Source: Streptomyces griseoflavus (lineage in GTDB: Bacteria; Actinomycetota; Actinomycetes; Streptomycetales; Streptomycetaceae). Taken from it: a stretch of DNA of 32,287 nucleotides. The notes under the pieces are model-generated. The model saw only the letters and a list, made by a program, of their open reading frames with translations, ran no database searches and was not told where the DNA came from. The stretch spans positions 1 through 32,287 of the forward strand of contig NZ_BMUC01000028.1 of NCBI RefSeq assembly GCF_014649995.1. The letters are read 5' to 3'. This document shows positions 7,483 through 16,274 of this stretch, piece after piece (the first letter of the stretch is position 1; each line of letters starts with the position of its first letter). The position numbers were made by a program, and so were the translations under genes.

Positions 7483-8417
7483 GCCGCCTCACCCACGTCA
7501 CCTCCGGACCGTACGCCCCGCCCGCCGCCGCCCGCGAGCTGACCGCCGTCTCCGCGGACGGCACCCGGCTGCACGTCGAGGTGCACGGACCCGAGGGGGC
7601 GCCCGCGGTCGTGCTCGCCCACGGCTGGACCTGCTCGACCGCCTTCTGGGCGGCACAGATCCGCGAACTGTCCGCCGATCACCGGGTCATCGCCTACGAC
7701 CAGCGCGGCCACGGACGTACGCCCGCGAGTCCGGCCTGCACCACCGACACCCTCGCCGACGACCTGGAGGCCGTCCTCACCACCGCCCTCGCACCCGGGG
7801 AACGCGCGGTGATCGCCGGGCACTCCATGGGCGGCATGACCGTCATGGCCGCGTCCGGCCGGCCCGCCTTCGCCGCCCACGCCGCCGCCGTGCTCCTGTG
7901 CAGTACCGGCAGTTCGCGGCTGGTCGACGAGTCGACGGTGCTTCCGATGCCGCCGGGACGGGTACGGACCTGGCTGACGCGCCGGGTCCTCGGCTCGCGC
8001 GCCCCGCTCGGACCGGTCACGCCGATCGCCCGCCGCGTCCTCAAGTACGCGACGATGGGCCCGGCTTCGGCGCCGGACATGGTGGACGCCTGCGCGCACG
8101 TCGTGCACGCCTGCCCCCGCGCCGTGCGGCACGCCTGGTCGCACGTGCTCGGCACGCTCGACCTCGACGGAGGCGCACGGGAGCTGCGGGTGCCCGCCGA
8201 GATCGTCGTCGGGACCGCCGACCGGCTCACCCCGCCCGTGCACGCCCGGACGCTGGCGGCCGTGCTGCCGCAGTGTCTCGGCGTCACCGAACTGCCGGGC
8301 GTCGGCCACATGACGCCCGTCGAGGCGCCCGGCCCGGTCACCGGGCGGATCCGGGCCCTCGTCGCCGCCCACGTCACAGCCCACCAGCAGGTCACACCCG
8401 CCGAGGAGCGCGCATGA
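7479..8417 (+). CDS. Alpha/beta hydrolase (esterase/lactonase-like)
   Basis: 312 residues from GTG 7479, which overlaps the monooxygenase TGA by 4 nt (GTGA), indicating translational coupling. Oxyanion-hole motif HGW (48-50), nucleophile elbow GHSMGG (Ser116), acid in VVGTADRLTPP and catalytic His in GVGHMTPVEAP. Length and motifs fit the alpha/beta-hydrolase fold 1 family. In this operon it could hydrolyse the ester or lactone made by the monooxygenase; that is inference from order. A very long frame extends upstream of this start through other genes and is not coding there. Confidence 0.88.
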   Translation: MSRLTHVTSGPYAPPAAARELTAVSADGTRLHVEVHGPEGAPAVVLAHGWTCSTAFWAAQIRELSADHRVIAYDQRGHGRTPASPACTTDTLADDLEAVLTTALAPGERAVIAGHSMGGMTVMAASGRPAFAAHAAAVLLCSTGSSRLVDESTVLPMPPGRVRTWLTRRVLGSRAPLGPVTPIARRVLKYATMGPASAPDMVDACAHVVHACPRAVRHAWSHVLGTLDLDGGARELRVPAEIVVGTADRLTPPVHARTLAAVLPQCLGVTELPGVGHMTPVEAPGPVTGRIRALVAAHVTAHQQVTPAEERA

Positions 8418-9298
8418 GCAGGGTCGGTCTCGAAGGGAAGGTCGCCGTCGTCACCGGGGCGGCGCGCGGCGTCGGGGAGTTGCTCGCCCGCAAGCTGTCC
8501 GCCCGCGGTGTGAGGGTGGCGCTGGTCGGGCTGGAGCCGGACGCGCTGAAGGACGTCTCCGCGCGGCTGCACAGCGACAGCGACCACTGGTACGCGGACG
8601 TCACCGACCACGAGGCGATGGCCCGGGTCGCCGCGGAGGTGAGGGAGCGGTTCGGCCGGGTCGACATCGTCGTCGCCAACGCCGGTGTGGCGACGGGCGG
8701 ACCGTTCGCCGACTCCGATCCGGAGTCCTGGCGGCGGGTGATCGAGGTGAACCTGATCGGATCGGCGGTCACCGCACGGGCGTTCCTGCCGCTGCTCGCC
8801 GAGAGCCGCGGGTACCTGCTCCAGATCGCCTCGCTCGCCGCGATCACCCCGGCGCCGATGATGACGGCGTACTGCGCCTCCAAGTCCGGTGTGGAGGCGT
8901 ACGCGCACAGCCTGCGGGCCGAAGTCGGGTACCAGGGCGTGAAGGTGGGCATCGGCTACCTGTCGTGGACCGACACCGACATGGTGCGCGGAGCCGACCA
9001 GGACGACGTCATGCGGGAGTTGCGGCAGCGGCTGCCGTGGCCGTCCAACAAGACCTATCCGCTGGGCCCCGCCGTGGACCGGCTGGTGGCGGGCATCGAG
9101 CGGCGGTCGGCCCATGTGTACGGGCAGTGGTGGCTGCGCGGGATGCAGGGGGTGCGCGGCTGTCTCCCCGCGGTCATCGGGACGGTGGGGCAACGGGAGA
9201 TGCGGCGGTTCGCCGGCCGGCTCGACACCGTCCGCACGGGACTGGTCGGAGCGGGCGGCAACGCCGACGAGCGGCACCGCGCTACGGTACGTGACTGA
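8414..9298 (+). CDS. Short-chain dehydrogenase/reductase
   Basis: 294 residues; ATG 8414 overlaps the preceding stop (ATGA) and has GAGGAG 5-10 nt upstream. Classical SDR motifs: cofactor loop TGAARGVG (14-21), NAG (89-91), N113 in VNLIG, catalytic S140, Y153 and K157 (YCASK). It oxidises or reduces an alcohol/ketone with NAD(P)(H). The C-terminal 80 residues are basic and longer than the minimal SDR core. Last gene of the monooxygenase-hydrolase-SDR operon. Confidence 0.9.
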   Translation: MSRVGLEGKVAVVTGAARGVGELLARKLSARGVRVALVGLEPDALKDVSARLHSDSDHWYADVTDHEAMARVAAEVRERFGRVDIVVANAGVATGGPFADSDPESWRRVIEVNLIGSAVTARAFLPLLAESRGYLLQIASLAAITPAPMMTAYCASKSGVEAYAHSLRAEVGYQGVKVGIGYLSWTDTDMVRGADQDDVMRELRQRLPWPSNKTYPLGPAVDRLVAGIERRSAHVYGQWWLRGMQGVRGCLPAVIGTVGQREMRRFAGRLDTVRTGLVGAGGNADERHRATVRD

Positions 9299-9373
9299 TC
9301 GACATGCGCAGGGTCACCACCCGTGTGAATCTGATCGGGCAAGTTCCCCCACGCACAACGGGAGTGAACCCAC

Positions 9374-9553
9374 ATGGGTATGAAGGACCAGTTCCAGGAG
9401 AAGTCCGAGCAGTTCCAGCAGCAGGCCAAGCAGCGTGCCCAGCAGGGCAAGGAGCAGCTGCAGAACCGCGGTCGCCGGCGCGACGAGGACATGGGCGACC
9501 AGAGTCGCCGGCGCGAGTCCGAGGAGCGCTTCGACCAGGACCACGAGGTCTGA
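9374..9553 (+). CDS. Small Gln/Arg/Glu-rich hydrophilic protein
   Basis: 59 residues (MGMKDQFQEKSEQFQQQAKQ...), with GGAG 9 nt before the ATG. The first half is a regular amphipathic helix rich in Gln/Lys/Glu, the second a highly charged RRR-E-D tail; it has no hydrophobic core and is probably largely disordered or coiled-coil. Similar tiny proteins are common and conserved in Streptomyces but I know no function. It follows the SDR gene by 75 bp and is followed by a strong terminator; it may have its own promoter. Confidence 0.75.
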   Translation: MGMKDQFQEKSEQFQQQAKQRAQQGKEQLQNRGRRRDEDMGDQSRRRESEERFDQDHEV

Positions 9554-9619
9554 CGTCGCGCGCGGAAGCACGCGAGCGCGGAAGTGCCCGGGCATGCACG
9601 TGCCCGAGCACGGAAGCGC

Positions 9620-9657
9620 TGAAGCACTGAGCCGCATGGATGTGTGAAGCACTGAGC
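9620..9657. repeat. Short direct repeat TGAAGCACTGAGC
   Basis: The 13-mer occurs at 9620-9632 and 9645-9657, with a partial third copy (GGCACTGAAGC) after it, in the 3' untranslated stretch between the small protein and the terminator. Meaning unknown. Confidence 0.4.
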
Positions 9658-9679
9658 TGAGGCACTGAAGCGCAGGCGG

Positions 9680-9711
9680 AAGGGGTGCCCCTGGCGAAGG
9701 GGGCACCCCTT
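9680..9711. terminator. Bidirectional terminator
   Basis: Perfect 12-bp stem AAGGGGTGCCCC/GGGGCACCCCTT with an 8-nt loop, followed by TCTC. It separates the small protein gene from the convergent tricorn gene. Confidence 0.85.
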
Positions 9712-9738
9712 CTCATGTCACCGCCGTGTCCGTCCGCC

Positions 9739-12700
9739 TCATGTCCGCGGCGGCAGCCTGGGACGGGAGCGGTCGGGAACGTCCTTGTAGCCGGGCGGGG
9801 TTGCCGGAGGCTCGGCCTCCAACTGCTCCAGGGCGAGCCGGACCGCGTCGTCGAGGACCGCGTACCGGCCCTCGGCCCAGTCCAGCGGGGTGCGCAGGGC
9901 CTCCAGGTCCGGCTCCACGCCCTTGTTCTCCACGGACCAGCCGTAGGCGTCGAACCAGGCCGCGTTCATCGGCACCGTGATCACCGTGCCGTCCCCGAGC
10001 TGGTGCCGGCCGGTCATGCCGACCACACCGCCCCAGGTGCGCTGGCCCACCACCGGTCCCAGGCCGAGCAGTTTGAACGCGGCGGTGATCATGTCGCCGT
10101 CGGAGCTGGTCGCCTCGTCCGCCAGCGCCACGACCGGTCCGCGCGGCGCGTTGGAGGCGTACGAGACGGGCTGGGCGTTGCGGGTGAGGTCCCAGCCGAT
10201 GATGGTCCGGGTCAGCTTCTCCACGACGAGTTCGCTGATGTGCCCGCCGGCGTTGCCGCGCACGTCCACGATCAGCGCGGGCCGGGACATCTCCATGCGC
10301 ACGTCGCGGTTGAACTGGGCCCAGCCGGAGCCGCCCATGTCGGGAATGTGCAGGTAGCCGCACCGGCCGCCGCTCAACTCCCTGACCACCGCGCGGCGTT
10401 TGGCCACCCAGTCCTGGTAGCGCAGCGGGGTCTCGTCGATCAGGGGCACCACGGCGACCCGACGGGCGGGGCCGTCGCCGCCCGCCGGGAGGAAGGTCAG
10501 TTCCACGGTCGTGCCGCCGGCCCCGGCGAGCAGCGGGTAGGGGCCCGTGACGGGGTTCACCGGGCGGCCGTCGACGTGGGTGAGGACCGCGCCCTCGCGG
10601 ATGCCGGAGCCGGCCAGCGGGGAGCGGGCCCGGGAGTCGGAGGAGTCGCCGGGCAGGATCCGCTTGACGGTCCAGCCCTCCTCGCGCGGTACCAGGTTGG
10701 CGCCGAGCAGGCCCTGGCGGCGCTGGTAGTGCGGGGGGCCCTCGTTGCGGCGGGCGGCGCTGACGTAGGCGTGGGAGGTGCCGAGTTCGCCGAGGACCTC
10801 GCGCAGCAGGTCGGCGAACTCGTCGGGGGTGGCGACCCGTTCGACCAGGGGGCGGTACTGGTCCAGCACCGCGTCCCAGTCGATGCCGCACATGTCCGGT
10901 TCCCAGAAGTAGGCGCGGATCAGCCGCCCGGCCTCCGCGTACGCCTGGCGCCACTCGGCCGCGGGGTCGGCCTCGTGCAGGATGCGGCGGGCGTCGATCC
11001 ACACGGTGGAGTCGCTGTCGCCGGGCTCGGTGGCGGGCACCGCGCGCAGTTCGCCCTCGTCGACCACGACCAGCCGGGTGCCGTCGCCGCTGACCGCGAA
11101 GAAGTCCAGACCGGCGACGAGTTCGGACCTCTTCGCCTTGCCGATGGCGAAGTGCTCCAGGGCGGGCCGGCCGCTGGTGTCGTCGGGGTTGACGAAGGTC
11201 TCGCCGAGCGCGCCGGAGATGGGCCAGCGCAGCCACACCAGACCGCAGCCGGCGACCGGGTGCAGGCCCGAGTACTTGGAGGCGGCCACCGGGAAGGGCG
11301 TGACCCTGCTCTCCAGGCCCTCCGCCTCCACGGTCACCGTGCCGCCCTCGCCGCCCTCCTCGGCGTCCTCCCGCTCGACCGGGTCCAGGCCCCCGGCCGC
11401 GGGACGGCCCTCGGGGGTGAGGGCGAACGGGGAGGGCGTCGCCGACGACAGCGGCACCAGGTAGGGGCGGCAGCCCAGCGGGAAGGACAGGTCGCCGGTG
11501 TGCACGTCGTACACCGGGTCGAAGCCGCGCCAGGACAGGAAGGCGAGGTAGCGGCCGTCGCTGGTGAAGACAGGGTTCTCGTCCTCGAAGCGGCCGTTGG
11601 TGACGTCGAGGACCAGCCGGTCCCTGATCCGGGCGAGTTTGATCTGCCGCAGGGACCGCCCGATCACGGGGTGGGACCAGGCCAGCCAGGCGCCGTCGGG
11701 GGAGAAGGCGAGGTCGCGCACCGGTCCGTTGCCGGAGTGGATCAGCTCGACGACCTCCCCCTCCTGCCCGCTCGCGGTGGTGTCCGGGGCGTCTGCCCCG
11801 GTTCCGCCCCCGGCCTCGGGCTCGCCGGTGTCGACCAGCAGCAGCCGCCCGTCGTGGGCGGCGACCGCCAGCCGCTGCCCGTCCGGGTCGGCCGCCATCT
11901 CCAGCACCCGGCCCAGTTTCCCGGCGGCCAGCCGCCGGGGCGGGCGGCGGCCGGTGGCCCGGGGCAGGGAGGCGATCTCGACGGCGTCCTCGCCCTCGGC
12001 GTCGGTCACGTACGCCACCCGGCCGCCGGCGCCGAGCATCTCCGGCAGCCGGACCCGTACGCCCGGGGTGTCGGTGAGGGTGCGGGCGGGGCCGTCGCGG
12101 TGGGTGAGCCAGTACAGGCTGCCGCGGACGACGACGGCGCTCGCCCGGCCGGTGTCGTCGACGGAGAGGCCGTCCAGGTGCCGGGCGGCCGGCACCTGGT
12201 AGGGGCGTCGCCCCGCCCGCGGGCTGTGCAGCCGCACGTCGAGCCGGCGCGGCACCGAGCCGGCGGACAGGTCGTCCACGATCCACAGGTCCCCGGCGCA
12301 CTGGTAGACGACCCGGGTGCCGTCGCTGGAGGCGTGCCGGGCGTAGAAGGCGTCGTGGTCGGTGTGGCGGCGCAGGTCGGAGCCGTCGTACGCGCACGAG
12401 TACAGGTTGCCGACGCCCTCGTGGTCGGAGAGGAAGGCGATCCGGCCACCGGCGAACACGGGGGAGTGCAGATGGCCGTCGAGGTCGTCCAGCAGCCGGT
12501 GCCCGTGCAACCACAGCCTGCCCGTGGCGCCGCCCCGGTAGCGCTTCCAGGAGGCCGGTTCGTGCGGCGGGGTGCCGGTGAGCAGCAGCGACCTGCGCTC
12601 CCCGGCGATGTCGGCGACCTGGATGTCGGAGACGGGCCCCCAGGGCAGTTTGCGGCCGGGGCTGCCGTCGCGGGCGAGCTTGTAGGCCCAGGTGAAGTAC

Positions 12701-13053
12701 GAGAAGGGCTCGCCGTGGGAGGCGACGGCGAGGATCTCGGCCTGGCCGTCGTCGTCGGGGGGTGCCCAGCCGCAGACCCGGGTGTCGGAGCTGCCCCAGT
12801 AGGTGAGGCGCCGGCCCGGTCCGCCGTCCACCGGAACGAGGTGCACCTCCGGGTCGAGGCTGCGCCAGCTCGTGTAGGCGATGTGCCGGCCGTCGGGGGA
12901 GAAGCGGGGGTGACCGAGCTTGGTGCGGTCGACGGTGAGCCGCCAGGCGCGGCCGGGTCCGTCGAGCGGTGCCAGCCAGAGGTCGTCCTCGGCCACGAAG
13001 CACAGCAGGTCGTCCGTGAGGTGCGGCAGGCGCAGATAGGTCACTCTCCCCAT
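9739..13053 (-). CDS. Tricorn-type protease (S41, beta-propellers plus PDZ)
   Basis: 1104 residues from ATG 13053 (MGRVTYLRLPHL); the frame runs further upstream, but that part crosses the TetR operators and has no tricorn homology. Order: two N-terminal beta-propeller regions (about 1-660, repeats such as FSPDG, SSDGT, FTSDGRYLAF), then the C1 helical domain, a PDZ domain (about 780-870) and the S41 catalytic domain. Residues matching archaeal tricorn: S760-H761 in GTSHAY, nucleophile S984 and D985 in ATSSDGD, E1042 in VENKG. The spacing 984/985/1042 equals that of 965/966/1023 in Thermoplasma. No signal peptide: cytosolic peptidase acting downstream of the proteasome or Clp. Divergent from tetR. 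Confidence 0.92.
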   Translation of the reverse strand: MGRVTYLRLPHLTDDLLCFVAEDDLWLAPLDGPGRAWRLTVDRTKLGHPRFSPDGRHIAYTSWRSLDPEVHLVPVDGGPGRRLTYWGSSDTRVCGWAPPDDDGQAEILAVASHGEPFSYFTWAYKLARDGSPGRKLPWGPVSDIQVADIAGERRSLLLTGTPPHEPASWKRYRGGATGRLWLHGHRLLDDLDGHLHSPVFAGGRIAFLSDHEGVGNLYSCAYDGSDLRRHTDHDAFYARHASSDGTRVVYQCAGDLWIVDDLSAGSVPRRLDVRLHSPRAGRRPYQVPAARHLDGLSVDDTGRASAVVVRGSLYWLTHRDGPARTLTDTPGVRVRLPEMLGAGGRVAYVTDAEGEDAVEIASLPRATGRRPPRRLAAGKLGRVLEMAADPDGQRLAVAAHDGRLLLVDTGEPEAGGGTGADAPDTTASGQEGEVVELIHSGNGPVRDLAFSPDGAWLAWSHPVIGRSLRQIKLARIRDRLVLDVTNGRFEDENPVFTSDGRYLAFLSWRGFDPVYDVHTGDLSFPLGCRPYLVPLSSATPSPFALTPEGRPAAGGLDPVEREDAEEGGEGGTVTVEAEGLESRVTPFPVAASKYSGLHPVAGCGLVWLRWPISGALGETFVNPDDTSGRPALEHFAIGKAKRSELVAGLDFFAVSGDGTRLVVVDEGELRAVPATEPGDSDSTVWIDARRILHEADPAAEWRQAYAEAGRLIRAYFWEPDMCGIDWDAVLDQYRPLVERVATPDEFADLLREVLGELGTSHAYVSAARRNEGPPHYQRRQGLLGANLVPREEGWTVKRILPGDSSDSRARSPLAGSGIREGAVLTHVDGRPVNPVTGPYPLLAGAGGTTVELTFLPAGGDGPARRVAVVPLIDETPLRYQDWVAKRRAVVRELSGGRCGYLHIPDMGGSGWAQFNRDVRMEMSRPALIVDVRGNAGGHISELVVEKLTRTIIGWDLTRNAQPVSYASNAPRGPVVALADEATSSDGDMITAAFKLLGLGPVVGQRTWGGVVGMTGRHQLGDGTVITVPMNAAWFDAYGWSVENKGVEPDLEALRTPLDWAEGRYAVLDDAVRLALEQLEAEPPATPPGYKDVPDRSRPRLPPRT

Positions 13054-13115
13054 GCTTTTCCGGGGAGCGGACCGCAGCAACTTATGCCGGACCGACAACC
13101 GTGACCCAGAACACG

Positions 13116-13132
13116 AACGAAACCGTTTCGTT
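13116..13132. promoter_or_regulatory. TetR-type operator O1
   Basis: AACGAAAC-C-GTTTCGTT is a perfect 8+1+8 palindrome. It covers the -35 position of the putative tetR promoter, whose -10 is TACCTT at 13150-13155. Confidence 0.65.
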
Positions 13133-13149
13133 TCGTTAGGGGCGTGGAG

Positions 13150-13155
13150 TACCTT
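13150..13155 (+). promoter_or_regulatory. Putative -10 of tetR
   Basis: TACCTT fits TANNNT. The two operator copies sit on its -35 and start-point sides, so repressor bound at both would block the promoter. Confidence 0.35.
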
Positions 13156-13163
13156 GTCCCTGT

Positions 13164-13178
13164 ACGAAACCGTGTCGT
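13164..13178. promoter_or_regulatory. TetR-type operator O2
   Basis: ACGAAAC-C-GTGTCGT repeats the core of O1 with one mismatch; centres are 47 bp apart. It overlaps the expected transcription start of tetR. Confidence 0.6.
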
Positions 13179-13217
13179 TCTCGACGCGGGGGAGTCCGGA
13201 GCGGAAGGGTGAGCGGA

Positions 13218-13817
13218 ATGAGCGAGACGGCGACGGCACGTCGCAGCCGGATCACCCCCGAGCGCGAGGCCGAGCTGTACGGGGCCGTGCTCGAACTGCT
13301 CCGTGAGGTCGGGTACGACGCCGTGACCATGGACGCCGTGGCCGCCCGCACCCGCTCCAGCAAGGCCACCCTCTACCGCCAGTGGGGCGGCAAGGCCGAG
13401 CTGGTGGTCAGAGCACTGCGCAGCCAGAAGCCCGGCAGCATCGCCGACATCGACACCGGCACCCTGCGGGGTGACCTGCACGCCATCATCGGGCGCGAGG
13501 ACGACTGCGTCATGGCGCGGAACGCGGCGCTGATGCGGGCCCTGGCCATGGCGGTGCACCACAACGACGATCTCCGCCGGGCGTTCAAGGAACTCCTGGT
13601 CGAACCGGAGATGGAAGAGTTCCGGCGGATGATCGGGCGCGCGGTCGACCGGGGCGAGATCCGCCCCGACAACCCGGCGCTGGACTACATGGTGCACATG
13701 CTCGTCGGCGCGTTCGCCACGCGGACACTGATCGACGACCTGCCGCCCACGCGGGAGTTCCTCACCTCGTACATCGACGCCGTGGTCCTCCCCGCCCTCG
13801 GCGTGTCCTCTCACTGA
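13218..13817 (+). CDS. TetR-family transcriptional repressor
   Basis: 199 residues. ATG 13218 is preferred over GTG 13209 because AAGGG lies 8 nt upstream of it. The HTH is at residues 38-57 (TMDAVAARTRSSKATLYRQW), with the canonical TLYRQW ending. The C-terminal helical domain (residues 75-199) is the ligand-binding/dimer part. Two matching palindromes upstream are its likely operators, giving autoregulation and possibly control of the divergent tricorn gene. The MMPL exporter follows 114 bp later on the same strand and is the probable functional target, so the ligand may be an exported lipid or toxic compound. Confidence 0.9.
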   Translation: MSETATARRSRITPEREAELYGAVLELLREVGYDAVTMDAVAARTRSSKATLYRQWGGKAELVVRALRSQKPGSIADIDTGTLRGDLHAIIGREDDCVMARNAALMRALAMAVHHNDDLRRAFKELLVEPEMEEFRRMIGRAVDRGEIRPDNPALDYMVHMLVGAFATRTLIDDLPPTREFLTSYIDAVVLPALGVSSH

Positions 13818-13931
13818 CCGTCCCCCAGGTCAGCCGACCCAAGCCAGTCACCACCTGACGTCCCCGCTCACGTCGTCGGGCTGATCAACCCTGCCCCGAA
13901 GCAACCTCGACCTGACCGGGAGTACGCCCTC

Positions 13932-16145
13932 GTGGCCACTTTCCTCTACCGACTCGGCCGGTTCGCCTTCAGGCGACGGCACTTCGTAGCCCTGTTCTGG
14001 GTGGCGCTGCTGGCGCTCGCGGGCGTCGGCGCGGCCGGCGCCCCCGCGGCCGGCAACTCCTCCTTCTCCATCCCCGGCACCGAGGCCCAGAAGGCCTTCG
14101 ACCTGCTGGAGGAACGCTTCCCCGGCTCCAGCGCCGACGGGGCGACCGCACGCGTCGTCTTCAAGGCGCCGGACGGCGAGAAGATCACCGACGCCGGCAA
14201 CAAGACGACCGTCCAGGACACCGTCGACGCGCTCGGCGGCGGCTCCGAGGTCGCCCGCGTCACCGACCCCTACCAGGGCGGCGGCGTCAGCCAGGACGGC
14301 GGCATCGCCTACGCCTCGGTGACCTACGAGGTCTCCGGCATGGAACTGGAGGAGACCTCCCGCGATGCCCTGAAGGCCGCCGCGCAGGACGCCCGCGACG
14401 CCGGCCTGACCGTCGAGATCGGCGGTGACGCCCTCCAGGCCATGCCCGAGACCGGCACCGCCGAGATCATCGGCATCGGCATCGCCGCGATCGTCCTCGT
14501 CATCACCCTCGGCTCCCTGCTCGCCGCCGGGCTGCCGCTGCTCACCGCGGTCATCGGCGTCGGTATCGGAGTCGCGAGCATCACCGCCCTGGCCAGCACC
14601 CTCGACCTCGGCTCCACCACCTCCATCCTGGCCTCGATGATCGGCCTCGCGGTCGGCATCGACTACGCGCTGTTCGTCGTCTCCCGCTACCGGGCCGAAC
14701 TGGCCGAGGGCCGCGCACGCGAGGAAGCCGCCGGCCGCGCCGTCGGCACCGCCGGCTCCGCGGTGGTCTTCGCCGGCCTGACCGTCGTGATCGCCCTGGT
14801 CGGCCTGTCCGTCGTCAACATCCCGATGCTGACGAAGATGGGCATCGCCGCCGCCGCCACGGTCGCCATCGCGGTCCTGATCGCCATCACCCTGATCCCC
14901 GCCCTGCTCGGCTACGCCGGCCGCCGGGTCCGCCCCGCCGGCGAGAAGAGCAAGCTGCTCGGCGGTGGCCGCGGCGACGGCGGGAAGAAGGCGGACCGTC
15001 CCAACATGGGCACCCGCTGGGCGAGCTTCGTCGTCCGCCGCCCGATGGCGGTGCTGCTGCTCGGCGTGGTCGGCCTGGGCGCCGCCGCCGTCCCGGCCAC
15101 CTCTCTCGAACTGGGCCTGCCCGACGACGGCTCGCAGCCGACGTCCACGACCCAGCGCCGCGGCTACGACCTGCTCTCCGAGGGCTTCGGCCCCGGCTTC
15201 AACGGCCCGCTGGTGGTCGTCGTCGACGCCAAGGGCAGCGACGACCCGCAGGCCGTTTTCCAGCAGGCCGGCGAGGACATCAAGGGCCTCGACAACGTCG
15301 TGAACGTCTCGCCCGCCCAGCCCAACAAGGCCGGCGACACGGCGACGATCACCGTGATCCCCGACGCCAAGCCCTCCTCCGTCACCACCGAGGACCTGGT
15401 CCACGACATCCGCGACGCCGGCGCCGGCATCAAGGCCGACAGCGGTGCCGACGTCCTCGTCACCGGTGCGACCGCGATGAACATCGACGTCTCCCAGAAG
15501 CTCAACGACGCGCTGGTGCCGTACCTGGTGCTCGTGGTCGGCCTGGCCTTCCTGCTGCTGATCGTGGTGTTCCGCTCGATCCTGGTCCCGCTGAAGGCGG
15601 CCCTCGGCTTCCTGCTCTCCGTGCTCGCGGCCCTCGGCGCGGTCGTCGCGGTCTACCAGTGGGGCTGGCTGTCCGGCCTGATGGGCGTCGAGGAGACCGG
15701 CCCGATCATGTCGATGATGCCGATCTTCATGGTCGGCGTGGTCTTCGGACTGGCCATGGACTACGAGGTCTTCCTCGTGACCCGGATCCGGGAGGCCTAC
15801 GTCCACGGCGAGAACCCCCGCCAGGCCGTGGTGACCGGCTTCAGGTACAGCGCCCGGGTGGTGACCGCCGCCGCGGTGATCATGATGGCGGTGTTCGCCG
15901 GCTTCATCGGCTCCAGCGACTCGATGGTCAAGATGATCGGCTTCGGCCTCGCCGTCGCCGTCCTCTTCGACGCGTTCGTCGTCCGCATGGCGATCGTCCC
16001 GGCCGTGCTGGCCCTGCTCGGCAAGAAGGCCTGGTGGCTGCCGAAGTGGCTGGACCGCGCCCTGCCCAACGTGGACGTCGAGGGCGAGTCCCTGAGCGCC
16101 CACGGCGACCCGAAGAACGAGGACAAGGAGCTCGTACGGGTCTGA
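13932..16145 (+). CDS. MMPL/RND-family transporter
   Basis: 737 residues from GTG, with GGGAG 9 nt upstream. Two homologous halves each have one membrane helix, a periplasmic domain and a five-helix bundle. The proton-relay-type motifs appear in both: VGIDYALFVVSRYR near 240 and LAMDYEVFLVTRIREAY near 615. MMPL proteins export lipids, siderophores or drugs using the proton gradient. Length fits small actinomycete MMPL pumps. It is downstream of tetR, probably in the same regulatory unit, and is followed by a strong terminator. Confidence 0.92.
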   Translation: MATFLYRLGRFAFRRRHFVALFWVALLALAGVGAAGAPAAGNSSFSIPGTEAQKAFDLLEERFPGSSADGATARVVFKAPDGEKITDAGNKTTVQDTVDALGGGSEVARVTDPYQGGGVSQDGGIAYASVTYEVSGMELEETSRDALKAAAQDARDAGLTVEIGGDALQAMPETGTAEIIGIGIAAIVLVITLGSLLAAGLPLLTAVIGVGIGVASITALASTLDLGSTTSILASMIGLAVGIDYALFVVSRYRAELAEGRAREEAAGRAVGTAGSAVVFAGLTVVIALVGLSVVNIPMLTKMGIAAAATVAIAVLIAITLIPALLGYAGRRVRPAGEKSKLLGGGRGDGGKKADRPNMGTRWASFVVRRPMAVLLLGVVGLGAAAVPATSLELGLPDDGSQPTSTTQRRGYDLLSEGFGPGFNGPLVVVVDAKGSDDPQAVFQQAGEDIKGLDNVVNVSPAQPNKAGDTATITVIPDAKPSSVTTEDLVHDIRDAGAGIKADSGADVLVTGATAMNIDVSQKLNDALVPYLVLVVGLAFLLLIVVFRSILVPLKAALGFLLSVLAALGAVVAVYQWGWLSGLMGVEETGPIMSMMPIFMVGVVFGLAMDYEVFLVTRIREAYVHGENPRQAVVTGFRYSARVVTAAAVIMMAVFAGFIGSSDSMVKMIGFGLAVAVLFDAFVVRMAIVPAVLALLGKKAWWLPKWLDRALPNVDVEGESLSAHGDPKNEDKELVRV

Positions 16146-16168
16146 CGGCCCGGACGCGCACATGAACC

Positions 16169-16210
16169 AGCCGGTGAGGGCTCCGTGGGGACGGGGTGCC
16201 CTCACCGGCT
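16169..16210 (+). terminator. Intrinsic terminator after the MMPL gene
   Basis: Perfect 13-bp stem AGCCGGTGAGGGC/GCCCTCACCGGCT with a 16-nt loop, followed by TCTT. Confidence 0.85.
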
Positions 16211-16262
16211 TCTTCCGTGCCCCGGGCCGCGGGAGTTCCGGAACCCCGCGTCAGGTCTCGTC

Positions 16263-16268
16263 TACTGT
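16263..16268 (+). promoter_or_regulatory. -10 element before the leader ORF and EamA gene
   Basis: TACTGT ends 6 nt before GTG 16275, the same geometry as other likely leaderless starts here. No clear -35. Confidence 0.4.
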
Positions 16269-16274
16269 GGAGCG

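Noticed and set aside
9553-9680. Repeats in the 3' region after the small Gln/Arg-rich gene as a CRISPR or mobile element
   Set aside because: Only two 13-bp copies and one partial copy, with unequal spacing and no cas gene or terminal inverted repeats.
9685-13104. An open frame of over 1,100 codons on the + strand opposite the tricorn gene
   Set aside because: It is the mirror of high-GC coding on the minus strand. The minus-strand frame has propeller repeats, a PDZ domain and all catalytic residues of tricorn; the plus-strand translation is Gly/Ala/Val-rich without any domain.
13054-13239. A 62-residue N-terminal extension of the tricorn protease
   Set aside because: It spans both TetR operators and the tetR start region and lacks similarity to tricorn proteins, which begin near MGRVTYLRLP.
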